Positions 56,792-64,000 of a stretch of 64,000 nt of DNA are shown here, piece after piece. The stretch is from Tessaracoccus massiliensis. GTDB lineage: Bacteria > Actinomycetota > Actinomycetes > Propionibacteriales > Propionibacteriaceae. The position numbers were made by a program, and so were the translations under genes. The stretch lies in assembly GCF_000826065.2 (NCBI RefSeq), contig NZ_LN623543.1, positions 226,144 to 290,143 on the forward strand, in the 5' to 3' direction. The notes beneath the pieces are model-generated. The model searched no databases. It worked only from the letters and a program-made list of their open reading frames with translations, and had not been told where the DNA came from. Each line of letters starts with the position of its first letter. Position 1 is the first letter of the stretch.

Positions 56792-57877
56792 ATGGCGAAA
56801 CTGCAGGCAGGCGGGCGCGGCGGCGTGCTGTCGCTGGTCAGCCTCCCACGCATCTCCACCTCGCCGTTCAAGGAGCTCGCCCGACGCGCGCTCCTTGCCC
56901 TCCTGCTGCTCCTGATCTCCACGCTGCTGGTGTGGATCGACGGGGACGCCTACGTTGACAACACCGCAGGCGACGGGATCAGCTTCGTCGACGCGCTGTA
57001 CTACTCGACGGTCACGCTGACCACCACCGGCTATGGGGACATCACCCCGCTGGCCCCGCACGCGCGGCTCATCAACGCACTGGTCATCACCCCTGTCCGT
57101 GTCGCCTTCCTGGTGCTGCTGGTCGGCACCACCATCGAAGTGCTCACCAAGGAGGGCAGCCGCAGCATCCGCGACAGCCTCTGGAGGAAAAAGATGCGCA
57201 ACCACATCGTCGTGATCGGATACGGCACCAAGGGTCGCAGCGCGGTCAACACCCTGCGCAGGCAGGGCGAGAAGGCCGAACAGATCGTGGTCATCGACGC
57301 CTCGGCCGCGGCCGTCAACGAGGCGAATCTCGACGGCCTGGCGGCGTTCCAGGGCGACGCCACACGCCGGCGGCTGCTGCGCCGCGCCGAGGTCGCCAAG
57401 GCACGGCAGGTGATCATCTCGTTGGACCGCGATGACGCCTCGATCCTCACCACGCTCAACGTGCGTCAGATCAACCCCACGGCGGGCGTGATCGTCTCGG
57501 TGCGGGAGCAGGACAACGTGGCGCTCGTGCGGCAATCCGGGGCGTCCTCGGTGGTCACCAGCGCGGAGACCGTCGGCCGCCTCCTGGGCCTCTCGGCGAT
57601 CGGGCCGGACCTGGGCGCCATCATGCAGGACATGCTCACCGGCGCCGAGGGCCTGGAAGTCCACCAGCGCCTGGCCGAGGCCGACGAGGTGGGCAAGCCC
57701 CCGTCGTCGGTACTGGGGGAGCGGGTCATCGGCCTCATTCGCAACGGGACGCTGCGCCGCTTCTACGACCAGACAGCCACCCGCATCGAGACGGGCGACG
57801 AGTTGATCGTCGTGCGCCGGGCGCACCCGCCGGTGTCGAAGGAACTGCTGCGTACCGACGACGAGGACGACGACTGA
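56792..57877 (+). CDS. Two-helix potassium channel with RCK (TrkA-N/C) domain
   Basis: 361 residues. Two membrane segments (about 30-48 and 92-116) flank a pore with selectivity filter TTTGYGD (77-83). A cytoplasmic Rossmann-type RCK domain starts at IVVIGYGTKGRSAV (near 138), and a TrkA-C domain closes the protein. This is the layout of MthK/GsuK-like ligand-gated potassium channels. It lies 4 bp after apt with no clear ribosome-binding site, so it is probably translated by coupling. Its place between apt and rel is unusual. Confidence 0.92.
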   Translation: MAKLQAGGRGGVLSLVSLPRISTSPFKELARRALLALLLLLISTLLVWIDGDAYVDNTAGDGISFVDALYYSTVTLTTTGYGDITPLAPHARLINALVITPVRVAFLVLLVGTTIEVLTKEGSRSIRDSLWRKKMRNHIVVIGYGTKGRSAVNTLRRQGEKAEQIVVIDASAAAVNEANLDGLAAFQGDATRRRLLRRAEVAKARQVIISLDRDDASILTTLNVRQINPTAGVIVSVREQDNVALVRQSGASSVVTSAETVGRLLGLSAIGPDLGAIMQDMLTGAEGLEVHQRLAEADEVGKPPSSVLGERVIGLIRNGTLRRFYDQTATRIETGDELIVVRRAHPPVSKELLRTDDEDDD

Positions 57878-57912
57878 GCCGAGACCCCCGGCGCCGGGTT
57901 GCCGCGCGGCAC

Positions 57913-57918
57913 TAGACT
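57913..57918 (+). promoter_or_regulatory. -10 element, leaderless rel
   Basis: TAGACT, 8 nt before ATG 57927. Confidence 0.45.
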
Positions 57919-57926
57919 CATCTGGT

Positions 57927-60200
57927 ATGAGCGATGATCTGCACGGCGGAGCGGCCCGGCTGGTGACCGGGCCGGAACAGCCGCGCCTGAGGATGAGGCA
58001 CCGGCTTGCGCGCCTGGGCGCGGTCCGCCCTAAGTCCGCCATCCTGGATCCGCTCAACCGCATCGTACGGTCCAACCATCCCCGCGCAGATCTGGCCGTG
58101 ATCGAGCGCGCCTACCGCGTGGCCGAGCGTTACCACGAGGGCCAGTCCCGCAAGTCCGGGGACCCGTACATCACGCACCCCCTCGCCGTGGCCACGATCC
58201 TGGCCGAGCTCGGCATGACGGAACCGGTGCTGGTCGCAGCCCTGCTGCACGACACCGTCGAGGACACCGAGTACTCGCTCGAGGAGCTGAGGGCCGAGTT
58301 CGGCGACGAGGTCGCCCAGATGGTCGACGGCGTCACCAAGCTCGACAAGCTGACCTACGGCGAGACCGCCAAGGCCGAGACCATCCGCAAGATGATCATG
58401 GCCACCAGCGAAGAGGTGCGCGTCCTCGTCATCAAGCTGGCCGACCGCCTCCACAACATGCGCACCCTTGGCTACCTGCGGCCGGACAAGCGGGTGCGGA
58501 TCGCCACCGAGACCCTCAACATCTTCGCGCCCCTGGCCCACCGCCTGGGCATGAACACCATCAAGTGGGAGCTCGAGGACCTCTCGTTCGCCACCATCGA
58601 GCCGAAGGTCTACGCCGAGATCGTCGAGATGGTTGCCCAGCAGGCCCCAGGCAGGGAACGCTACCTGCGCGAGCTCATCGCCCAGTTCCAGAAGCTGCTC
58701 GCCGAGGCGAAGATCAACGCCACCGTGTACGGCCGGCCGAAGCACTACTACTCGATCTACCAGAAGATGATGGTGCGCGGCCGCGACTTCAAGGACATCT
58801 ACGACCTCATCGGGCTGCGCGTCCTCGTGAGCGACATCAAGGACTGCTACGCGGTGCTCGGCGTGGCGCACGCGGGGTGGAAGCCCATCCCCGGCCGCTT
58901 CAAGGACTACATCGCCGGGCCGAAGTTCAACATGTACCAGTCGCTGCACACCACGGTGCTGGGGGAGAACAACGAGCCCGTCGAGTTCCAGATCCGCACC
59001 CATGAGATGCACCGCCGGGCCGAGTACGGTGTCGCGGCCCACTGGAAGTACAAGGCGGACCTGCGCGACGGCGTCAGCCCCGAGGAGGCGGGCCTGCGGG
59101 CCATGCACCAGCTCGGAGTGATGAGCAAGGAGACCGAGGACCCCAGCGAGTTCCTCGATTCGGTGCTCTTCGAGATCAACGCCGACGAGATCTACGTGTT
59201 CACGCCCAAGGGCGAGGTCATCGCGTTGCCGGTGGGCGCCACCCCGGTGGACTTCGCGTTCGCCGTCCACACCGAGGTGGGCTACCGCACCATTGGCGCA
59301 AGAGTCAACGGCCGCCTCGTCGCGCTCAGCACGCAACTGCAGCAGGGTGACAAGGTGGAGGTCCTCACCTCGAAGGCGGAGGGGGCCGGCCCCAGCCGCG
59401 ACTGGCTGGGCTTCGTGGTCAGCTCCCGCGCCCGCCAGAAGATCCGGCAGCACTTCTCCCGCGAACGCCGCGACGTGGCCATGGAGCAGGGCAAGGAGAC
59501 CCTGGCGAAGGACCTTCGGCGCGCGGGCGTGCCGATGCAGCGGCTGCTGACGCTGGAGAACCTCACGGCGGTCGCCAACGCGTTGGGCTACAAGGACGTG
59601 CCCTCGCTGTACATCGCCATCGGCGAAGGTCAGCTCGGGCCGCAGGGCGTCGTCGAGAAGCTCGTGCAGCTGCACGGGGGCGAGGACGAGACCGTCGACA
59701 CGGTCACCGAGGACGTGGTGGTCAAGCAGCACCGCCGTCCCATCACCGACGGGGCGCAGATCCTCGTCGATGGTGACGACTCCGTGACCGCCAAGTACGC
59801 CAAGTGCTGCTATCCGCTGCCCGGCGACGAGATCGTGGGCTTCGTCACCAAGAGCGAGGGCGTCTCCGTCCACCGCCGCGACTGCAGCAATGTGCCGTCA
59901 CTGATGAGGGAGCCGGAGCGGATCGTGCCGGTCGCCTGGTCCGGGGGCCACGAGGCGGCGGCGTTCACTGTGACGATCCAGATCGAGGGCATCGACCGTG
60001 CCCGTCTGCTCTCGGACGTGTCCTCGGTGCTGTCCGAGCAGCACATCGACATCCTGTCGGTGAACATCAACACCAACAAGCAGCGTCAGTTCACCGGCAA
60101 GATCACCTTCGAATCGCCGGATCCCACGCACCTGCAGCATGTGATGAACCTGATCCGCCGCGTGCCCGGCGTCTACGACGTCTACCGCGTCTCCGGCTGA
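57927..60200 (+). CDS. rel: Bifunctional (p)ppGpp synthetase/hydrolase Rel
   Basis: Makes and degrades the stringent-response alarmone. The 757-residue product has an HD hydrolase domain (H84 in YITHPL, H108-D109 in LLHDTVEDTEYS), a synthetase domain (KHYYSIYQKM, then NMYQSLHTTV and EFQIRT), a TGS domain (VFTPKGEVIALP, near 420), a Cys-containing zinc-finger segment (AKCCYPLPGDEIVG) and a C-terminal ACT domain. An intact HD site indicates both activities. The transcript ends at a strong hairpin. Confidence 0.96.
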   Translation: MSDDLHGGAARLVTGPEQPRLRMRHRLARLGAVRPKSAILDPLNRIVRSNHPRADLAVIERAYRVAERYHEGQSRKSGDPYITHPLAVATILAELGMTEPVLVAALLHDTVEDTEYSLEELRAEFGDEVAQMVDGVTKLDKLTYGETAKAETIRKMIMATSEEVRVLVIKLADRLHNMRTLGYLRPDKRVRIATETLNIFAPLAHRLGMNTIKWELEDLSFATIEPKVYAEIVEMVAQQAPGRERYLRELIAQFQKLLAEAKINATVYGRPKHYYSIYQKMMVRGRDFKDIYDLIGLRVLVSDIKDCYAVLGVAHAGWKPIPGRFKDYIAGPKFNMYQSLHTTVLGENNEPVEFQIRTHEMHRRAEYGVAAHWKYKADLRDGVSPEEAGLRAMHQLGVMSKETEDPSEFLDSVLFEINADEIYVFTPKGEVIALPVGATPVDFAFAVHTEVGYRTIGARVNGRLVALSTQLQQGDKVEVLTSKAEGAGPSRDWLGFVVSSRARQKIRQHFSRERRDVAMEQGKETLAKDLRRAGVPMQRLLTLENLTAVANALGYKDVPSLYIAIGEGQLGPQGVVEKLVQLHGGEDETVDTVTEDVVVKQHRRPITDGAQILVDGDDSVTAKYAKCCYPLPGDEIVGFVTKSEGVSVHRRDCSNVPSLMREPERIVPVAWSGGHEAAAFTVTIQIEGIDRARLLSDVSSVLSEQHIDILSVNINTNKQRQFTGKITFESPDPTHLQHVMNLIRRVPGVYDVYRVSG

Positions 60201-60221
60201 CACCCACCTTCGGGAACAGAC

Positions 60222-60252
60222 GGGGCCGCCGGGCGATTCGCCCGGCGGCCCC
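60222..60252. terminator. Bidirectional terminator between rel and the DUF349 gene
   Basis: Perfect 14-bp GC-rich stem (60222-60235 with 60239-60252) with a 3-nt loop. It lies between two convergent genes. Confidence 0.85.
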
Positions 60253-60271
60253 TTGTGGTCGGTGTCTGGAA

Positions 60272-61516
60272 CTACTTGGTGAAATCGGCGAGCGTCTCGC
60301 GCGCCTGGTCCAGCCAGCTGGTGTAGGTCTCGATGGACTTCCGCGCGTCCTTGACCTTCTTGGCATCGCCCTTGGCCTCGGCCGCGGCGAGGTCCTGTTC
60401 CAGCTTGGCGATCTGGGCCTCGAACATCTGCACGGTGGTCTCGGCACGCTCGCGTGCCTCAGGATCCGTGCGGCGCCATTCCTCGGCCTCCAGCTCGGCG
60501 ACGCGGTCGCCCAGCCGGCGGACCCGGGAGTCCAGATCGCGCATGGCGTTGCGCGGCACGTGGCCGATCTCGTTGTACTTCGTCAGGAACTCGCGGTGCG
60601 TGCTCTTGGCCGCCTCCACGTCCGTGACGCCTTCGAGGTCCTTCTCCACCTGCTCAACGAGCGCCCGCTTGGCTTCCAGGTTCTCGGCCTGCTCGCCGTC
60701 GACGGCGTTCTGCGCCTCGGTGCGGGCATTGAAGAACTGGTCCTGGATGGCGCGGAACCGCTGCCACAGCTTGTCGTCGTCGGCGCGGCGGGCGCTGCCC
60801 GCAGCCTTCCAACGCTGCATCAGGTCCCGGAACGCGGCCGAGGTCGCGCCCCAGTCGGTGGAATCCGCGAGCGGCTCGGCCTCCGCGATGATGGCTTCCT
60901 TCTCCGCCTTGGCCGCGTCGCGGCGGGTGTTCAACTCGGAGAAGTGGGCCTTGCGGCGGCGCGTGTACTGCGTGCGGGCGCTGGAGAAGCGGTGCCACAG
61001 TTCGTTGTCCGTGACGCGGTCGATGCGGGGGAGTGCCTTCCACTCGTCCAGCAGGGTGCGGAAGCGGTCCACGCCGCCGCGCCAGTCCTCGCCCGCAGCG
61101 AGCTGCTCGGCCTCCTGGACCATGGTCTCCTTCGCCTGCGCGGTGGCCGCGTTCTGCTCAGCGCGGGCGGCCTTGCGGGCCTCGATCTGCGCGGGCAGCA
61201 ACTCGGTCAGCGCATCGAGGCGCGTGGTCAGGGCTTGGAGATCGCCCACGGCGTTGGCCTCGGCGACGTTGGTCTTCGCCGTCTCGATGGCGGTCTTGGC
61301 CTCCTCCGGCGACATGGCGGTTGCCTTGACGCGGGATTCGAGGAGACTCACCTCCGCGGCGAGGTTCTCGTAGCGGCGGACGTAGAACGCCATCGCCTCT
61401 TCTGGGGTGGAATCGGGGATCTGCCCGACACTTCGTTCTGTGTCACCCGTCTTGACGTAGACCGTGCCGTCTTCATCGACGCGGCCGAAATCAGCGGGCG
61501 CATGCGGTTCGCTCAT
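60272..61516 (-). CDS. DUF349 domain protein
   Basis: 414 residues, almost entirely helical and highly charged, with about three DUF349 repeats (each carrying a Trp-rich pattern such as WKALPRIDRVTDNELWHRF and WKAAGSARRADDDKLWQRFR). Coiled-coil character is strong. The function is unknown; proteins of this type are common in actinobacteria next to rel. ATG 61516 lies 6 nt after a TAGATT hexamer. Confidence 0.9.
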   Translation of the reverse strand: MSEPHAPADFGRVDEDGTVYVKTGDTERSVGQIPDSTPEEAMAFYVRRYENLAAEVSLLESRVKATAMSPEEAKTAIETAKTNVAEANAVGDLQALTTRLDALTELLPAQIEARKAARAEQNAATAQAKETMVQEAEQLAAGEDWRGGVDRFRTLLDEWKALPRIDRVTDNELWHRFSSARTQYTRRRKAHFSELNTRRDAAKAEKEAIIAEAEPLADSTDWGATSAAFRDLMQRWKAAGSARRADDDKLWQRFRAIQDQFFNARTEAQNAVDGEQAENLEAKRALVEQVEKDLEGVTDVEAAKSTHREFLTKYNEIGHVPRNAMRDLDSRVRRLGDRVAELEAEEWRRTDPEARERAETTVQMFEAQIAKLEQDLAAAEAKGDAKKVKDARKSIETYTSWLDQARETLADFTK

Positions 61517-61522
61517 GGCACC

Positions 61523-61528
61523 AATCTA
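61523..61528 (-). promoter_or_regulatory. -10 element, leaderless DUF349 gene
   Basis: TAGATT on the minus strand, 6 nt before ATG 61516. The divergent hydrolase hexamer starts 6 bp away. Confidence 0.5.
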
Positions 61529-61534
61529 GCGGGA

Positions 61535-61540
61535 TAGGGT
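61535..61540 (+). promoter_or_regulatory. -10 element, leaderless hydrolase pseudogene
   Basis: TAGGGT, 6 nt before GTG 61547. Confidence 0.45.
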
Positions 61541-61546
61541 GGCCAT

Positions 61547-62218
61547 GTGCTCATCCACCCCATTACTGTCTCGCCCTGGCAGGCAAATTGTTATCTGGTC
61601 ACCGCCTCCGAAGACGTCGCGGAGTGCGTCATCATCGACCCGGGGATCACCGCCGCGGAGCCGGTGGAGGCCGCGATCCGCGAGCGTGGCCTCTAGCCGC
61701 AGGCCATCCTGGCCACCCACGGCCATCTTGATCATGTCGGTGACGCGCACCTCATCGCCGCCCGCTGGGGGTTGCCGGTCTATCTCGCGGAGGCGGACCA
61801 GCATCTCCTGATCCACCCTGCCGACGGGCTGGGCCCGCACGGCGCCGCCATGATGCAGCAGTTGACCGCCTCGGACACGCTGCCTCCCATCGAGGATGTC
61901 CGCGACTACGGGGATCCCTTCGAGGTGGCAGGCCTCGCCGTCGAGACCTTCGCCGCCCCGGGCCACACCAAGGGTTCCATGTTGTTGCAGGTCACCTCGC
62001 CGGAGATCACTGTGGTGTTCAGCGGCGACGTGCTGTTCGCGGGCACCATCGGCCGCACCGATCTGCCCGGCGGTAGCATGTCTGAGATGCGCGATTCGCT
62101 GCGGCGCATCGCGGAGCACTTCCCGGCCGATTCCCCGCTGCTGCCGGGGCACGGTCAGCCCACCAGCCTGGCCAGGGAGATCGCCACCAACCCGTATCTG
62201 CAGCCCGGAAACCTGTGA
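61547..62218 (+). pseudogene. MBL-fold metallo-hydrolase (glyoxalase II-like) with in-frame TAG
   Basis: The frame from GTG 61547 encodes a complete 223-residue metallo-beta-lactamase-fold hydrolase, except that codon 50 is TAG (61694-61696). Both sides match the family: before it VSPWQANCYLV and CVIIDPG, after it ATHGHLDHVGD (metal site), APGHTKGS, FSGDVLFAGTIGRTD and LLPGHG. Restarting at the next in-frame start (TTG 61772) would lose the THGHLDH metal site, so that fragment should be inactive. A single base change or sequencing error (for example from CAG or GAG) would explain it. It lies 11 bp before hisS, as in relatives where the gene is intact. Confidence 0.85.
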
Positions 62219-62229
62219 GGAACTGAGCC

Positions 62230-63564
62230 TTGTCCCGCCCCAAGCCGCTGAGCGGCTTCCCCGAGTTCCTGCCCGCCGGCCGCTTCGTGGAGGACCGCGT
62301 CCTCGACGTGGTCCGCTCCACATTCGAGCTGCACGGCTTCGCTCCCATCGAGACCCGCGCTGTCGAGCCCCTCGACCAGCTCGCGCGCAAGGGCGAGATC
62401 GACAAGGAGATCTACGTCGTGCGCCGCCTGCACGCCGAGGCGGGAGACGCCGACGAACTCGGCCTGCACTTCGACCTCACCGTGCCTTTCGCCCGCTACG
62501 TGCTGGAGAACGCCGGGCACCTGGCCTTCCCGTTCCGTCGCTACCAGATCCAGAAGGTCTGGCGCGGCGAACGTCCCCAGGAGGGGCGCTACCGCGAGTT
62601 CACGCAGGCCGACATCGACATCGTCGGGCAGGGCGCCCTCGCCTCGCACCACGACGTGGAGATCCCGCTGGTCGCCGTCGATGTGTTCGAGAAGCTCCAC
62701 CGCGACCTCGGTTTGCCGCAGGTGAAGCTGCTGGTCAACAACCGCAAGGTGCTCGAGGGCTTCTACCGCGGGCTGGGCATCGCCAATCCCGCGGCCGTGA
62801 TGCAGCGGGTGGACAAGTACGACAAGATCGGCCCCTACGCCGTCAGACAACTGCTCACCTACGAGCTCGGGCTGAGCCAGGCGCAGGCCGGCGCCTGCGT
62901 AGCCCTGGCTGGCATCTCCGCCGCGGATGAATCCTTCGTCGACGATGTGCGCGCTCTCGGCGTGACCGACGATCTGCTCGACACAGGGCTGGACGAACTG
63001 GCAGGGCTGATCCGCGTCGCCCGCAGGTCGGCTCCAGACAGGGTGGTCACTGATCTGAAGATCGCCCGCGGTCTGGACTACTACACCGGCACCGTCTACG
63101 AGACCCTGCTGGTGGGCTCCGAGAAGCTCGGCTCGGTCGCCAGCGGTGGCCGCTACGACTCACTGGCCAGCGACGGGAAGACCACCTTCCCCGGGGTCGG
63201 CTACTCGTTCGGCATCACCCGCATCCTCGCCCCGCTGATCGGCAAGAAGAAGATCGGGGCCAGCCGCTCGGTGCCCAGCGCGGTGCTCGTGGCCGTGGAC
63301 AACGAGGATTCCCGTGAGCAGGCGATCGCCGTGGCCGGGCAGTTGCGTGCGCGCGGCATCCCCGTCGAGGTGGCACCGAAGGCGGACAAGTTCGGCAAGC
63401 AGATCCGCTATGCCGAGCGTCGGGGCATCCCGTTCGTCTGGTTCGGCGCCGGCTACGACGACTCGGTCAAGGACATCCGCAGCGGAGACCAGGCAGCGGC
63501 CTCGCCCGAGACCTGGACCCCGCCCGCCGAAGACCTCCACGTCGCCGTCACGGCCGTTGGTTGA
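62230..63564 (+). CDS. hisS: Histidine-tRNA ligase
   Basis: Charges tRNA-His. The 444-residue class II synthetase has motif 2 (YQIQKVWRGERPQEGRYREF), the HisA-type motif ARGLDYYTGTVYE, motif 3 (GVGYSFGITRIL) and a C-terminal anticodon-binding domain (VLVAVDNEDSREQA). The start is TTG 62230, supported by AGGAA upstream and by the family N-terminus SRPKPLSGFPE. The stop TGA (63562-63564) lies inside a dispersed repeat, so the last residues are encoded at the repeat border. Confidence 0.95.
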   Translation: MSRPKPLSGFPEFLPAGRFVEDRVLDVVRSTFELHGFAPIETRAVEPLDQLARKGEIDKEIYVVRRLHAEAGDADELGLHFDLTVPFARYVLENAGHLAFPFRRYQIQKVWRGERPQEGRYREFTQADIDIVGQGALASHHDVEIPLVAVDVFEKLHRDLGLPQVKLLVNNRKVLEGFYRGLGIANPAAVMQRVDKYDKIGPYAVRQLLTYELGLSQAQAGACVALAGISAADESFVDDVRALGVTDDLLDTGLDELAGLIRVARRSAPDRVVTDLKIARGLDYYTGTVYETLLVGSEKLGSVASGGRYDSLASDGKTTFPGVGYSFGITRILAPLIGKKKIGASRSVPSAVLVAVDNEDSREQAIAVAGQLRARGIPVEVAPKADKFGKQIRYAERRGIPFVWFGAGYDDSVKDIRSGDQAAASPETWTPPAEDLHVAVTAVG

Positions 63565-63623
63565 GCCTGCGAGCTCTGCGAGCAGTGTCGAAACCGCTGA
63601 CGCATGTCGGACAGGTTGTCACC
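63559..63623. repeat. Dispersed intergenic repeat, copy C
   Basis: GGTTGAGCCTGCGAGC, then GCGAGCAGTGTCG, then ACCGCTG and GCATGTC, closely matching copy B (35329). Its first six bases supply the final Gly codon and stop of hisS. Confidence 0.7.
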
Positions 63624-63667
63624 AGCTTGGCGCCGCAGCCTCTGCTGGGGCCTTCACTTGGGACAAC

Positions 63668-63673
63668 TAGGCT
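63668..63673 (+). promoter_or_regulatory. -10 element, leaderless secA2-like gene
   Basis: TAGGCT, 6 nt before ATG 63680. Confidence 0.45.
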
Positions 63674-63679
63674 GGTTCC

Positions 63680-64000
63680 ATGTTCGACGCGCTGCGTGCC
63701 AAGCTGCTGCGGCAGATCAGCAACCGCCCCGTGGAGCGGCTGGCGCCCATCGCCCGGGCCGCGGCACAGCTGGATCTGAGCACCCGCTCCGACGATGAGC
63801 TGAGCGCCGCTGCCCGGACCGATGCTGGGGAGGCCGCCTCCTCTGACGAGGCGTTGGCGAGCTACCTCGCTGCGAGCAGGGAACTGGCCGACCGGCATCT
63901 CGGGATGCGGCCCTTCGAGGTGCAACTCCACGCCGCGGCCGCCCTGCTCCGGGGCCTGTCCGTGGAGCAGGCGACTGGGGAGGGCAAGACCCTGGTGCTC
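63680..64000 (+). CDS. secA2: SecA2-like accessory preprotein translocase ATPase, 3' end outside window
   Basis: First 107 residues of a SecA-family motor; the frame is open to the right edge. The conserved MRPFEVQLHAAAALL and the Walker A ATGEGKT (about 98-104) identify SecA. The short N-terminus, and QATGEGKT where canonical SecA has MKTGEGKT, resemble actinobacterial SecA2 rather than SecA1. Only the start of the first nucleotide-binding domain is visible, so the SecA2 label is tentative. It follows hisS, where aspS is common in relatives. Confidence 0.75.
   Translation, partial: MFDALRAKLLRQISNRPVERLAPIARAAAQLDLSTRSDDELSAAARTDAGEAASSDEALASYLAASRELADRHLGMRPFEVQLHAAAALLRGLSVEQATGEGKTLVL

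Noticed and set aside
1-64000. tRNA, rRNA, prophage, insertion sequence or CRISPR array
   Set aside because: Intergenic regions were scanned by eye; no cloverleaf, integrase, transposase or spaced direct repeat was found.

Overview
The window is GC-rich, densely coding chromosomal DNA from an actinobacterium, most likely a member of the Propionibacteriaceae. The signs are strong G/C bias at third codon positions, the actinobacterial order yebC-ruvCAB-yajC-secDF-apt-rel-(DUF349)-hydrolase-hisS, a DUF3516-type helicase, an M. tuberculosis-type leuA and many leaderless genes. The family is inferred from gene style and order; no 16S rRNA or tRNA gene is present to settle it.

Layout. 1-2600: end of a sugar ABC permease gene, a terminator, then leuA behind a probable leucine leader peptide. 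2791-7689: helicase, uppS (minus strand), recO and a HAD phosphatase. 7680-12208 (minus): an ECF transporter operon (S, fused A, T) led by a truncated HAD gene, whose 5' end abuts a LacI-family gene that is also truncated. 13033-16129 (minus): znuA-znuC-znuB-zur with a Zur-box-like operator at the znuA start. 16195-25330: a small monooxygenase-like protein, dus, citrate synthase, dGTPase-like protein, a large secreted GH20 protein and primase. 25539-27550: a membrane protein, a sigma factor and an unknown protein, with two DnaA-box-like sites between the last two. 27708-35290: glutamate synthase gltBD and an AspT-type transporter. 35795-39902: dnaE and a membrane protein. 39914-44329: hisDCBH and hisA. 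44322-48989: a tightly coupled cluster of a reductase-HAD fusion, a LarA-like protein and a PlsC-like protein; the last two lack expected catalytic residues. 48999-64000: a double-GNAT protein, the yebC-to-hisS block with a potassium channel between apt and rel and an amber-interrupted metallo-hydrolase gene before hisS, and the start of a SecA2-like gene.

Working together. Most of the window is housekeeping: nitrogen assimilation and amino acid synthesis (gltBD, leuA, his), replication and repair (dnaE, dnaG, ruvABC, recO), protein export (yajC, secDF, secA2-like), the stringent response (rel) and zinc homeostasis. Two themes stand out. First, a TANNNT -10 hexamer lies 6-8 nt upstream of the start codon of about seventeen genes, implying widespread leaderless transcription. 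Second, the leuA leader combines a leaderless Leu-rich mini-ORF with a segment complementary to the leuA ribosome-binding site. Signs of local damage are the back-to-back truncation near 12.2 kb, an in-frame TAG in the hydrolase gene at 61.7 kb, and an orphan promoter-RBS-start arrangement near 25.4 kb. No CRISPR array, insertion sequence, prophage, tRNA or rRNA was seen.
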